In this document: piece by piece, positions 31,934-39,843 of the stretch | Layout of the letters: each line of letters begins with the position of its first letter | Numbering within the stretch: the stretch's first letter is position 1 | From: an uncultured Lentisphaerota bacterium | GTDB lineage: Bacteria > Verrucomicrobiota > Lentisphaeria > Oligosphaerales > CAITYL01 | Length of the DNA stretch: 56,136 bases | Reading direction: 5' to 3' | Assembly: GCA_903894975.1 (NCBI GenBank) | Contig: CAITSE010000128.1 | Coordinates: forward strand, 1 to 56,136 | The notes under the pieces: model-generated | Database searches by the model: none | What the model was told of the DNA's origin: nothing | Seen by the model: only the letters and a program-made list of their open reading frames with translations | Made by a program: the position numbers and the translations under genes

Positions 31934-33838
31934 TCAGGCTTTGGAACCGACCGGGGCCTTGGCGCTTTCCAGCAGTTGGGTTACTGCGTTCACCAGTTCC
32001 TGAACGTGGAAGGGCTTGATCAGGACCGGCACATCCCCCAGCCGTTTCTTCATCCCGGAGGTGACATTCGGGTCGCCGGTCACATACAGGACGCGGCAGC
32101 GTGATTCGGGCCGGAAGATCTGCAGGAAATCCCGGAGCTGCGTGCCGTTGCCGTCCGGCATACGGATGTCCGTGACGATCACGTCGAATTCCTGCTGCTG
32201 CAACAGGATCAGCGATTCCGCCACGGTGGTGGAGGTGACGACTTCGATGCCCTGCCGGGACAGCACCTGGCTGGTCATGGCCAAAATGGACGGTTCGTCG
32301 TCCACGGCCAGAACGCGGCCGCGCATCTTGCCCTTGGCCGGGGTGCCGCTGACCGCGGTTTCCGGGAGGGTCAGGCTTTCCGGCAGCGGCAACTGGATGG
32401 TGAAGGTGGCGCCGGCGCCGGCGCGGCTGCTGACCACGACGTCGCCGTTGTGGCTGCGGATGATGCCGCGGGAAACCGTGAGTCCCAAGCCGGTGCCGTG
32501 GGATTCCTGCTTGGTGGTGAAGAACGGCTCGAAAACGCGGGCGAGCAGTTCCGCCGGGATGCCGGGGCCGTTGTCGCCGATGCTGATCCGGACGCCCTTG
32601 CGGTCCGCCGTGGCCGTGGTTTCCACCGTGATGCAAGGGCAGGGGGTGCCCGCATCATGCATGGCCTGGGCGGCGTTGATGATCAGGTTCATGAAGACCT
32701 GCTGCACCTGGAACTCGTCCAGTTCCAGCAGCGGCATGGAGGTCATGTAATTGCGCCGCACGGTGATGTTGTTGGTGCGGAAATTATAGGCGAGCAGGGT
32801 GAAACAGCGTTCCAGCAGGTCGTGGATGTTGACCGGGACGCGCCGGGTGTCGCGCTGGCGGCTGAAGTTGAGCAGGTTTTCGACAATATGGGCGGTGCGC
32901 CGGGCCTCACGTTCGATGATTTCCAGGTTCCGGTTCAAGTCGTCGCGGCGGATTCGTTCATCCCGGCAGAGTTCGGCAAACCCGAGCACGGCGGCCAGCG
33001 GGTTGTTGAGTTCATGGGCGACGCCGGAAATGAGTTGGCCCAGGGCCGCCAGTTGCTCGGAGCGGAACAGCTGGTTTTCCATCTGCTTGCGCTCGGTCAT
33101 GTCGCGCAGGATGATGATCTTGCTTCGGTCCTGGTTCTGCAGATTGACCACGGTCTGGATACAATGCACATAGAGACGGCTGCCGTCGGCGCGGGCAAAC
33201 TCCAGAATTTCGTCGATGTCCTGCCAGTTTTCCAGCAGGCCGGAGAGGCGCTCGGCGTCGGTCTTGCGCAACAGGCCCTCGGCGAGGGAGTGGCGGACGC
33301 TGGTGTCGGGGAGAATGCCGAGTTTTTCCCGGGCGGTCTGGTTGCTGAAGGAGATGCTGTTGCGTTCGTTCAGCATCATGACCATGTCGCTGGTGTGGTT
33401 GAGGACGTGCTGGAGGTTGTCCAGGAACGTAGCCTGCTGCTGAAGCTGCTGGAGGTTTTTGAGGAAATCTACTTGGACGCGCGAAAGGGAATCGGTCAGG
33501 GATGCCAGTTCGTTACGGGCTTCTGAGCCGCCCGTCGCGGGCGCGCTGGCCTCGCCGTCGGCGGCCGGGTGCCGGCCCAGGCCGGCCGTTTTCTCGGTCA
33601 AATCACGCAGGCGGTTGGCAATGGAAAGCAGCACCGTCAGGCCCGCGATCAGGCAGCAGACGATGAAGGCGGCCAGGGTGCAGATTTCGATTCCCCGCAG
33701 GAACTGGCTGACTTCGGGATCCCGGGCGACCAGCCAGATCCGGGTCATGCTCAACACCGGCAGCAGCGCCAGAAGCGCAAAGGACGCCCAGATCAGGGCC
33801 CTGATCCGCCGTTCAAAAAGGGAAGAGAGAATACTCAT
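31934..33838 (-). CDS. Hybrid sensor histidine kinase with C-terminal receiver domain
   Basis: A 634-residue membrane sensor. ATG 33838 is chosen for AAGGAG six bases upstream. Two membrane helices lie at ~15-37 and ~52-74, followed by a HAMP-like/coiled segment, then a PAS domain (~130-250: VLNHTSDMVMMLNERNSISF). The HisKA box is GVAHELNNPLAAVLGFAELC (phospho-His near 275). The ATPase has NLIINAAQAM (N box), IGDNGPGIP (G1), FFTTKQESHGTGLGL (F/G2). The C-terminal receiver has VLAVDDEPSIL, the phospho-acceptor in VIVTDIRMPDGNG and the signalling Lys in VLIKPF. No effector domain or dedicated response regulator gene is adjacent, so the output is unknown. The stimulus is unknown. Confidence 0.93.
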   Translation of the reverse strand: MSILSSLFERRIRALIWASFALLALLPVLSMTRIWLVARDPEVSQFLRGIEICTLAAFIVCCLIAGLTVLLSIANRLRDLTEKTAGLGRHPAADGEASAPATGGSEARNELASLTDSLSRVQVDFLKNLQQLQQQATFLDNLQHVLNHTSDMVMMLNERNSISFSNQTAREKLGILPDTSVRHSLAEGLLRKTDAERLSGLLENWQDIDEILEFARADGSRLYVHCIQTVVNLQNQDRSKIIILRDMTERKQMENQLFRSEQLAALGQLISGVAHELNNPLAAVLGFAELCRDERIRRDDLNRNLEIIEREARRTAHIVENLLNFSRQRDTRRVPVNIHDLLERCFTLLAYNFRTNNITVRRNYMTSMPLLELDEFQVQQVFMNLIINAAQAMHDAGTPCPCITVETTATADRKGVRISIGDNGPGIPAELLARVFEPFFTTKQESHGTGLGLTVSRGIIRSHNGDVVVSSRAGAGATFTIQLPLPESLTLPETAVSGTPAKGKMRGRVLAVDDEPSILAMTSQVLSRQGIEVVTSTTVAESLILLQQQEFDVIVTDIRMPDGNGTQLRDFLQIFRPESRCRVLYVTGDPNVTSGMKKRLGDVPVLIKPFHVQELVNAVTQLLESAKAPVGSKA

Positions 33839-33902
33839 ATTAAACTCCTTATGCCGCAACCCGTAACACCCCCGCCGGTTTTAACATGCTAAAGATGATC
33901 TT

Positions 33903-33933
33903 ACTATATCACAATGTCGGCACTTTCGTTCAA
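33903..33933 (-). promoter_or_regulatory. Possible promoter of the hybrid kinase gene
   Basis: On the minus strand TTGAAC and TATAGT are separated by 19 bp and lie 65 bp upstream of the kinase start, overlapping the end of rsmG. The spacer is longer than ideal. Confidence 0.35.
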
Positions 33934-34626
33934 CCGGAGAAAAAGCAGAAATTGCCGCGGGCCGGCGCCGCCCGGCAGGTCGATCACGTCGGACCAGCGC
34001 GGGACCAGGCCGAATTTGCGCGCCTCCCGGACCGCCAGTTCCCGGCCGGCGGCGGCCGCCGCCGGCGTGGTGTAGGCGATCAGGCACGCTCCGGGTTCAT
34101 GCAGCAACAGCCGGCGGGTCTCGCGCACCAGCAGGGCGGGCTCCGTGACGGCGCGGGCCACGACCACGTCGTAGGCGCCGCCATGCCCGGCCATGCGCCC
34201 CGCTTCCCGTGCCTGGCGCCCTAAAATGGTCACCCGTTTTCCAAAGCCCAGACGCACCTTTTCCTCTTCCAGGAATTCGACCTTCTTCCCGTTGGTTTCA
34301 ATGCCGGTCAGGCGCAATTCCGGGTTCGCCCACGCCAGCGGAAACAGGGGAATCCCGGCGCCGCAGCCGATGTCGGCCACGCGCAGCGGCCGCCGCACCA
34401 GGTCGGGAAAGGCCAGCCCCACCGCGACGCTGTCCGCCACATGCTTGGTCCAGAACTCCTCTGGCGACAGGATGCGGGTGAGATTGGTCCGGGCATTGGC
34501 CTCGACCAGGTCCTGCTGGAAGGTCCGGATCAGCGGCAGGCGTTCCCGCCACCCGGGCGTGCCGAGACAGCGATCCAGAAACGCCGCCACTTCAGGAGTT
34601 GGATGTTGTTCCGTCGGATCGGACAT
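33904..34626 (-). CDS. rsmG: 16S rRNA (guanine-527-N7) methyltransferase
   Basis: A 240-residue class I methyltransferase that makes m7G527 in 16S rRNA. Signatures: NARTNLTRILSPEEFWTKHV near residue 45, motif I VADIGCGAGIPLFPLAW near 83, LTGIETNGKKVEFLEEE near 105, and VVVARAVTEPALLV near 155, all in RsmG order. Length is slightly above the usual ~210. The gene stands in front of the histidine kinase on the same strand. gidA/parAB, the common neighbours, are not in the window. Confidence 0.93.
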   Translation of the reverse strand: MSDPTEQHPTPEVAAFLDRCLGTPGWRERLPLIRTFQQDLVEANARTNLTRILSPEEFWTKHVADSVAVGLAFPDLVRRPLRVADIGCGAGIPLFPLAWANPELRLTGIETNGKKVEFLEEEKVRLGFGKRVTILGRQAREAGRMAGHGGAYDVVVARAVTEPALLVRETRRLLLHEPGACLIAYTTPAAAAAGRELAVREARKFGLVPRWSDVIDLPGGAGPRQFLLFLRLNESADIVI

Positions 34627-34629
34627 GGT

Positions 34630-34744
34630 TTATTCGCGTTCATTGGCGTTCATTAGCGGTTAAAATATACAATGGTATATGATTGTGCCATAAAAACAGG
34701 TTCCGATTTTTGAACCGCGAATGAACGCCAATGAACGCGAATAG
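34630..34744. repeat. Iterated-phrase palindrome (GCGTTCATTGGCGTTCATT type)
   Basis: TATTCGCGTTCATTGGCGTT at 34630 is matched in reverse complement by AACGCCAATGAACGCGAATA ending at 34744; the loop is AT-rich. It begins four bases before the rsmG start codon, so it may form the rsmG leader structure. Confidence 0.8.
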
Positions 34745-34784
34745 TATCCCGGTTTGATTTTTAATTGGGATTCGTTCGCCTGGT

Positions 34785-35321
34785 TCATCCGGCGAAGGTC
34801 GCCACCGCGGCCATGACCGTGGCTGACAGCCCCAGTCCGGTGGCAAGCCCGGTCCGGAGCCGGGGCGTGGTGGCTGCACGTTCAAGCAGGTTTCGGTAAT
34901 GCCACGGCGCTGCCACCATCACCATCGCCGCCAGGGCGAGGACGTAACAGAGGGCGGAAAACGCCGGGCGCAGCGGCAGGTGCCGCGCAAACGCCTCCAG
35001 CAGCAGCACCGGAATTAGTAGCAGGACCAGCCCGCCCAGGGCCCGGACCAGCAGAAAATCGAGAAACCGCCAGGCCAGGAGCAGAACCGCTGGCACCAGC
35101 CACCAAATCACGGTTTGGAGCCGCGCCAGATCTCCTTCGAGCATGATCTGGACTTCGTTCCCCGCCCAGACCAGGCAGACCGCCCCGATCAGGATGCCCG
35201 GAACCCGCTGGCGCGGCAGGGTCTTCCACAAACCCGGCCAGCGCCGCACCCCGGCCCCGAACACCCAGGCTTGAATGGCCAGTAGTGCGGCAAAAAGAAT
35301 GGCGGCGGTGCGGAGCGTCAT
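34785..35321 (-). CDS. Small integral membrane protein, unknown function
   Basis: A 178-residue protein from the preferred ATG at 35321 (an upstream GTG would add 13 residues). About five membrane helices: AAILFAALLAIQAWVFGAGV, PGILIGAVCLVWAGNEVQIM, VIWWLVPAVLLLAWRFLDFL, LGGLVLLLIPVLLLEAF, FSALCYVLALAAMVMVAA and a last weak one. Charged residues are few. No family recognised. It lies upstream of rsmG on the same strand. Confidence 0.65.
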   Translation of the reverse strand: MTLRTAAILFAALLAIQAWVFGAGVRRWPGLWKTLPRQRVPGILIGAVCLVWAGNEVQIMLEGDLARLQTVIWWLVPAVLLLAWRFLDFLLVRALGGLVLLLIPVLLLEAFARHLPLRPAFSALCYVLALAAMVMVAAPWHYRNLLERAATTPRLRTGLATGLGLSATVMAAVATFAG

Positions 35322-35554
35322 AATGCAAATCCCGGTGGCCGGCGACGACAGGGAAATCACTCTGCCCGCCGGACCGTTTCAATCTACCCCGCCCGCAGGG
35401 GCGTGCAAGCCCGGCCCCGGGATATAGTCGCCCCCATTCCGGGTCGGTTTCGCCGCCTTTCCGACCGGTGCGCGGATCAAAAAAACGTCTCCCAGGCCGA
35501 CCTGGCCGGCCAGCGCGTGACGCTCAAGGCGATGACGTTCCCCAAAATAAGCAT

Positions 35555-35582
35555 TTGACACCCGTCGGGGTTTATGTATAGT
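35555..35582 (+). promoter_or_regulatory. Strong sigma-70-type promoter of the PEP-CTERM gene
   Basis: A consensus TTGACA, a 16-bp spacer and TATAGT lie about 140 bp upstream of the gene at 35720. An AT-rich hairpin (AGTATT/AATACT) follows directly in the leader. The rest of the 35322-35719 gap shows no clear gene. Confidence 0.7.
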
Positions 35583-35719
35583 ATTTTTATAATAATACTT
35601 TTGTTTAAAGAAAAGGCACGGGCGAAATGCCGGAGAAAGGCGCGGTGAAACAAGTCTGAAGTTTATGCCCTCCGCCCGATTAGCCTGTGAAATCAAAATG
35701 ACTGCCAGGATCAAGTAAC

Positions 35720-36574
35720 ATGAAAATCGTAGCAGTAAAAACCGCGGCAATCGCCGTTGGCGTGGCGCTCACACTCCTCGCTTGTTCCGCGAGTGGCGCC
35801 TCCATCCTCCTCAACCCGCCTTCGGGATGGAATGGCTTTGTCTTCTTTGGAACAATCCAAGCAGGATTTCGAGAATCCAGCGGCGTCGGCAGGGTTGAGA
35901 CCGCGAGCTCGACATTCATGCTTGCGGGGCCGGGTTCTGGGGCGGCTCCTGGCCAGGTATTCAATTCCACTCCCGTCTCCGTAATGCAGCTGCCCACCTT
36001 GGGCGCTGCCAAGGACGTGGCTGGCGGGGGGCTGAGCTTCTCCTACACCGTCGGCTCGGCTGACCCCTCGACCTATGATCGTTTTGATATTTCCTTAAAT
36101 AGCAGCACGAGCGCGTCCGATGCCTTGGTGAATTTCGGTGGCGGTCTGGTCCATGCGGATGCCTACTTTCGTGCGGTTCTGAGCCTGCAAACGGCGGGGC
36201 CGATTAATAGTTCGATCGGCGCATACTTTGGTCTCCCCGACATGCCGGCCCTGAGTTCCCCAACAACTGAAACTATGATAGCCAAAGTCACGAAGGGGCT
36301 CTATGCTAGCCCGGGTACGCTGGCAACCCTGTTTCCCGGCGATACTGGAGTCGATATACCTCTGACCATGGCCACATGGAGCGAGGCGTTCACCTATACG
36401 TTCACCTACGAAATTGTGACCCCTTATGGATCCGATCCAACATACTCCTACGATCTGAGCGGAGCTGCTGGTGCCGCGGCTGTTCCCGAACCCTCCACCT
36501 TGGCTCTTCTCGGGCTTGGCTCCCTTGGGCTTGCCGCCTGCCGCCGCAAGCGCACGGCCCAAAGTGCGGGGTAG
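35720..36574 (+). CDS. PEP-CTERM sorted secreted protein
   Basis: A 284-residue exported protein: signal peptide IAVGVALTLLACSASGAS, then a beta-rich body with many Ser/Thr/Gly residues, and the C-terminal PEP-CTERM sorting signal VPEPSTLALLGLGSLGLAAC followed by a basic tail RRKR. PEP-CTERM proteins are cut and attached by exosortase and usually become part of extracellular polymer or biofilm matrix. No exosortase gene is in the window. Its base composition is less GC-biased than neighbouring genes. Body similarity to named families was not recognised. A consensus promoter lies 140 bp upstream. Confidence 0.85.
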   Translation: MKIVAVKTAAIAVGVALTLLACSASGASILLNPPSGWNGFVFFGTIQAGFRESSGVGRVETASSTFMLAGPGSGAAPGQVFNSTPVSVMQLPTLGAAKDVAGGGLSFSYTVGSADPSTYDRFDISLNSSTSASDALVNFGGGLVHADAYFRAVLSLQTAGPINSSIGAYFGLPDMPALSSPTTETMIAKVTKGLYASPGTLATLFPGDTGVDIPLTMATWSEAFTYTFTYEIVTPYGSDPTYSYDLSGAAGAAAVPEPSTLALLGLGSLGLAACRRKRTAQSAG

Positions 36575-36801
36575 GGGCTTTGTCAGGGATCGGCGATCGC
36601 CTCAAAACACAAAACCGCTGGATTACAGGGAGTATTGGGGTCCCCCATCTTTTGTCTAAAGAAAAAAACAGGCGTCAAAGATAATTTTCATCTCCCTTTC
36701 AAGGGGCTTTTCTGAGACGATCCGGGATATAGTAAGCGCCGTTTCCAAACGCGTTCCCGCCGCCAGCCGAGCCATCCCTGACCGGAGAGGTATCCCGCCC
36801 C

Positions 36802-37914
36802 ATGAAAGCCGCCCTGATGGCCAAGCAGTTCGACGTCGCCGGCCGGCTCGTGACGGTCGAAAGCGCCGGCCGCGGCAATGTCAATGACACCTACCTCGCG
36901 GTCTTCCGGACTGCGTTTTCCGAGGAACGCTTCATCCTGCAGCGCCTTAATCTGCGCGTGTTCCCGCGGCCGGAATGGATCATGGCCAATCTGCGGGTGG
37001 TCACCGGCCACGCCCACCGCCAGCTCGAAGACGAGGCCGACCGCTCCGACCGGATCTGGCAACTCCCCCGCATCATTCCCGCCAAAGACGGCCGCGATTT
37101 CATCACCGACGGCGACGGCGACTGCTGGCGCGCCATCTCCCACATCGCCTCGGCCCATTCCTATGAAAAAGTCCAAAGTTTGGAACATGCCCGCGAAGCC
37201 GGCATTGTCCTCGGCCATTTTCAGCGCGTGATCAGTGACATCCCCGCCGCCGAACTGCACGATACGCTCCCCGGCTTTCACATCACTCCCGGCTATCTTG
37301 ACAAGCTTGACGCCGCCCTGGCCGCCCCCGCCGGCCGGCAGCGCCTGGAAAGCTCCCCCGAAGCCCGGCACTGTCTGGACTTTATCGCGCAACGCCGCGG
37401 CTGGTGCTCCGTGCTCGAAGACGCGCGCGCTGCCGGGCAGCTCGCGCTCCGTCCCATCCACGGCGATCCCAAGGTCGCCAACATCATGATCGACGACGCC
37501 ACCGGCAAGGGCACCTGCATTGTCGATCTCGACACCGTCAAGCCCGGCCTTATCCAATACGATGTCGGCGATTGCCTCCGCTCCTGCTGCAATCCCGCCG
37601 GCGAAGAAGCTCAGGACCTGGCCGCGGTTTATTTTGATACCGACCTCTGCCGTGCCATCATCCGCGGCTACATGCTCCACGCCCGCGACTTCCTCACTTC
37701 GGCCGACCACGCCTTTCTCTACGACGCCATTCGCCTTATCGCCTTTGAACTGGGCCTGCGCTTTTTCGCCGATTTTCTCGCCGGCGACATCTACTTCAAA
37801 ACCCTTTACGAAGGGCAGAATCTCAATCGCGCCAAGGTCCAGTTCAAACTTTGCGAAAGCATCGAGACCCGCGAATCCCAGATTCGCACGCTCCTGGCGG
37901 AAGAAGCGCGCTGA
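36802..37914 (+). CDS. Aminoglycoside-phosphotransferase-fold kinase (N-acetylhexosamine kinase-like)
   Basis: A 370-residue kinase. The N-lobe has GRGNVNDTYLAV and ERFILQRLNLRVFPRPEWIM; the C-lobe has the catalytic loop LRPIHGDPKVANIMID near residue 220 and the metal-binding GTCIVDLDTVKPGLIQYDVG near 240. The ILQRLN segment and the LDTVKPG with DVGD are typical of NahK-type sugar 1-kinases of this superfamily rather than of antibiotic resistance enzymes. NahK phosphorylates GlcNAc or GalNAc at C1 in salvage of hexosamines. The substrate here is inferred only from motifs. Ribosome site GGAGAGG is about 12 bases upstream. No sugar-pathway neighbour is present. Confidence 0.8.
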   Translation: MKAALMAKQFDVAGRLVTVESAGRGNVNDTYLAVFRTAFSEERFILQRLNLRVFPRPEWIMANLRVVTGHAHRQLEDEADRSDRIWQLPRIIPAKDGRDFITDGDGDCWRAISHIASAHSYEKVQSLEHAREAGIVLGHFQRVISDIPAAELHDTLPGFHITPGYLDKLDAALAAPAGRQRLESSPEARHCLDFIAQRRGWCSVLEDARAAGQLALRPIHGDPKVANIMIDDATGKGTCIVDLDTVKPGLIQYDVGDCLRSCCNPAGEEAQDLAAVYFDTDLCRAIIRGYMLHARDFLTSADHAFLYDAIRLIAFELGLRFFADFLAGDIYFKTLYEGQNLNRAKVQFKLCESIETRESQIRTLLAEEAR

Positions 37915-38008
37915 TTCCCGCCGGCGTCGCGGGCCATCGCGGGCTGTCGCGGGCCGTCGGGTTTTCGGGGGCTCTCGATGGCCCGCGCCGGCTCCCGAGG
38001 GCTCTCGA
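37915..38008. repeat. Iterated GCGGGC.GTC repeat block
   Basis: Units GCGGGCCATC, GCGGGCTGTC, GCGGGCCGTC are followed by GGGGGCTCTCGATGGCCCGC and CCGAGGGCTCTCGA. It fills the gap between the convergent kinase and RDD genes and may act as a bidirectional transcription end. Confidence 0.6.
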
Positions 38009-38045
38009 ATCTTTGGTTTCCCTGGCGACAAAAAACGGCCGGGGC

Positions 38046-38924
38046 TCAACCCCGGACCACCCGCGTGTCGCAGACGAAATCGTGGACGCCGCGTTTTTCC
38101 GGATCGAACCCGGCCAGCAGATGTCCCAGGCACAGGAACAGGGTGCTGATGTAAAAAAACAGCTCCCGCAGCAGCGCCCGGACATAGCCCGGATGGTCGT
38201 CGTCCTTGGTGCGGATCACCCGTAGGTGCAGCAGCATCTTTCCCGGCGTCGCGCCAAAAGTCCCCACGAAAAACACCGAATACACCAGCGGCACCAGCAG
38301 CAGGGCAAGCTCAAGATGATCCTGCGCGACCTTCGGCTTGAACTCGAAGAAAGTGATCAGCAGCGGCTTTCCCACGGCGAAAAGGCCGAGGGCAAGTACC
38401 GCCAGCAGCATCAGATCCAGCACCCGTGCGGCGCCCCGGATCCAGAATCCGGCGAACCCGCCTTCCGGCGCCCGCTGATGAGCCTTCGCCTGCTTGACCG
38501 AAGGCAGGCATCTTACGCAGACCTGGCCGCCGTCAAACGGCACGATCTGGTCTGCGGGATAACGCCCTCCGCAGGCCCGGCACAGCATGCCGCTGATCGT
38601 CGTCGCCCCGGCCTCTTCAGCGGCGCTCGTCGGCCGCGGCCCCAAAACCACCGTGGGCGTCTCCGACTGCCTGCCCTTGAGCTGGTAGTGAGTGGCCTTG
38701 CGCCCGCTCATGGTGGTCGTGCCCGCGCCTCCTCCCGCCGGCTTCGTCCCTTCCGCCGCCTGCACGGACTGGGCATACACCTTGGCGTACGGCTCCCATT
38801 GCGGCAGGCTCTCGTTCCAGACCAAGGTCTCCGAGGTAATCTTACCCGTGCGCACCAAGTCCAGGAACGCCCCTTCCTCCATCGGCCCCTGCCGTTGCCC
38901 GTCTGCTACATAAAACCAAGTCAT
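38046..38924 (-). CDS. GYF_2 - zinc ribbon - RDD membrane protein
   Basis: A 292-residue protein of three parts. Residues 1-50 form a GYF_2 domain (TWFYVADGQRQGPMEEGAF, ITSETLVWNESLPQWEPY). Residues ~113-140 carry a four-Cys ribbon: CRACGGRYPADQIVPF then CVRC. Residues ~155-290 are an RDD domain: RGAARVLDLMLLAVLALGLF, an Arg followed by Asp in helix 1, a second helix pair (LELALLLVPLVYSVFFVGTF), GATPGKMLLHLRVI, and a last helix with GFDPEKRGVHDFVCDTRVV. Such GYF-RDD fusions are frequent in PVC genomes. RDD proteins are thought to be transporters or exchangers, but function is unclear. It is convergent with the NahK-like gene. Confidence 0.88.
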   Translation of the reverse strand: MTWFYVADGQRQGPMEEGAFLDLVRTGKITSETLVWNESLPQWEPYAKVYAQSVQAAEGTKPAGGGAGTTTMSGRKATHYQLKGRQSETPTVVLGPRPTSAAEEAGATTISGMLCRACGGRYPADQIVPFDGGQVCVRCLPSVKQAKAHQRAPEGGFAGFWIRGAARVLDLMLLAVLALGLFAVGKPLLITFFEFKPKVAQDHLELALLLVPLVYSVFFVGTFGATPGKMLLHLRVIRTKDDDHPGYVRALLRELFFYISTLFLCLGHLLAGFDPEKRGVHDFVCDTRVVRG

Positions 38925-39139
38925 GAAGGCGATCCTGAATCGTTAAATTGTCGCGTTGGCACCCGCCCCCCGCGCCGCCTCCGGCAGAGCCGGTGCGGTG
39001 ACGAACGTGCAGCTTATGACCGTAATCAACGCAGGCCCGTTTGCAAGAGAACTCTCTGCCCGGCCGCCCCTCCGCCTGTCGCCTGATCGATTGAGGAGAT
39101 GTCAACCGGAGAATGCGGAATCGGATTCCGCTTGGATTG

Positions 39140-39280
39140 AAGCCCCGAGGGGCGACCGTGGTGTGGGGATTGGCGCGGTTGTCGATTATGCCGCCCCCTT
39201 CGGGGGCTGGAAACCTTTATCTATTTCGTGACCGGAGGCTTACGCCCCCGGCTACGTCCTGCCGCCCCGCCGGGGCTTCT
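39140..39280. repeat. GCCCCGAGGGGC-type intergenic repeat block
   Basis: AGCCCCGAGGGGCGACCG at 39140, CCGCCCCCTTCGGGGGCTGG at 39191 and CCGCCCCGCCGGGGCTT at 39262 are related short palindromes. They lie in the 919-bp gap before alaS, which also holds the candidate RNA at 39417 and the palindrome at 39623. From 38925 to 39139 nothing is recognised. Confidence 0.6.
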
Positions 39281-39416
39281 GAGGGGACTGCGCTGGGGAC
39301 TTTTCTTTCGCGGCAAACCGGGTCATGAATAATCCCGCGTTACGGCGGCGACTGTGAAATTAATAATTAGCCGCGGCGGATTGTAATGTGTCAGGATTCG
39401 TGGCATTAGTATCTAT

Positions 39417-39510
39417 AGGAAGTGGAAAGCAGATCCTCTGAACAACACCGCAACGAGGCCGCATGGCCTCAGTCACACAGACACCCCAGAGAGCCACCCT
39501 TCCACTTCCT
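39417..39510 (+). ncRNA. Candidate structured small RNA (unclassified)
   Basis: The ends AGGAAGTGGAA (39417-39427) and TTCCACTTCCT (39500-39510) pair perfectly over 11 bp. Inside, CCTCTG pairs with CAGAG(AG), and GAGGCC-GCAT-GGCCTC forms a closing hairpin; between these two stems is a roughly symmetric unpaired bubble of 14-16 nt. A strong intrinsic terminator follows eight bases later, so the plus strand is the likely sense. The nested stem, bubble and hairpin resemble the outline of 6S RNA, but it is shorter than usual. It lacks the SRP RNA signature. No open reading frame fits. A promoter is likely near 39380-39415 but the match is poor. Confidence 0.55.
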
Positions 39511-39517
39511 GATCACT

Positions 39518-39554
39518 GAGCCGCCGGTTTCGGAAACCGGCGGCTCTTGTTTTT
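39518..39554 (+). terminator. Strong intrinsic terminator of the candidate RNA
   Basis: GAGCCGCCGGTTT and AAACCGGCGGCTC form a perfect 13-bp stem with a CGG loop, followed by TTGTTTTT. It is the best factor-independent terminator in the window. Confidence 0.9.
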
Positions 39555-39622
39555 GGCCTTTCTCAGGCCGGTGGATACATTAACCGAGCTCCATGCCGTA
39601 TAGTTCGGCATGCCTTGGGAGC

Positions 39623-39733
39623 AGGGTTCAGGGTTCAGGATTAGGCGGAGATGCGACACGTTCATGATGCCGTAATGCTTTCTCTGTCTCCGCCCCTCTG
39701 ATTCCCCCGCCTGAACCCCGAACCCTGAACCCT
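39623..39733. repeat. Iterated-phrase palindrome (GGGTTC type), second locus
   Basis: GGGTTCAGGGTTCAGGATTA with GGCGG on the left, and CCGCCTGAACCCCGAACCCT with GAACCC on the right. Same phrase as 5805-5953. A small hairpin CATGCCG/CGGCATG lies just upstream at 39592-39612. It lies about 110 bp before alaS. Confidence 0.75.
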
Positions 39734-39843
39734 TTGCCGACAGAACCGAGTTCTGCCCCCGCCATCAATCGGCTTTAGTCCCGGTTGCACCACCACCCCA
39801 GCATCTACCAGCTCCGGCGCCGCCGCCGGAAGACGGATCGACC

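Noticed and set aside
35402-35554. Short plus-strand frame ending VSQADLAGQRVTLKAMTFPK
   Set aside because: It resembles a protein tail, but has no good start or ribosome site; at most a gene remnant.
35379-35750. 123-residue minus-strand frame upstream of the PEP-CTERM gene
   Set aside because: It crosses the plus-strand promoter and start of the PEP-CTERM gene and has no conserved features.
39417-39510. Signal-recognition-particle (4.5S) RNA
   Set aside because: The size is right, but the conserved CAGGTC and GGAA-loop with AGCAG arrangement is not present in the required order.
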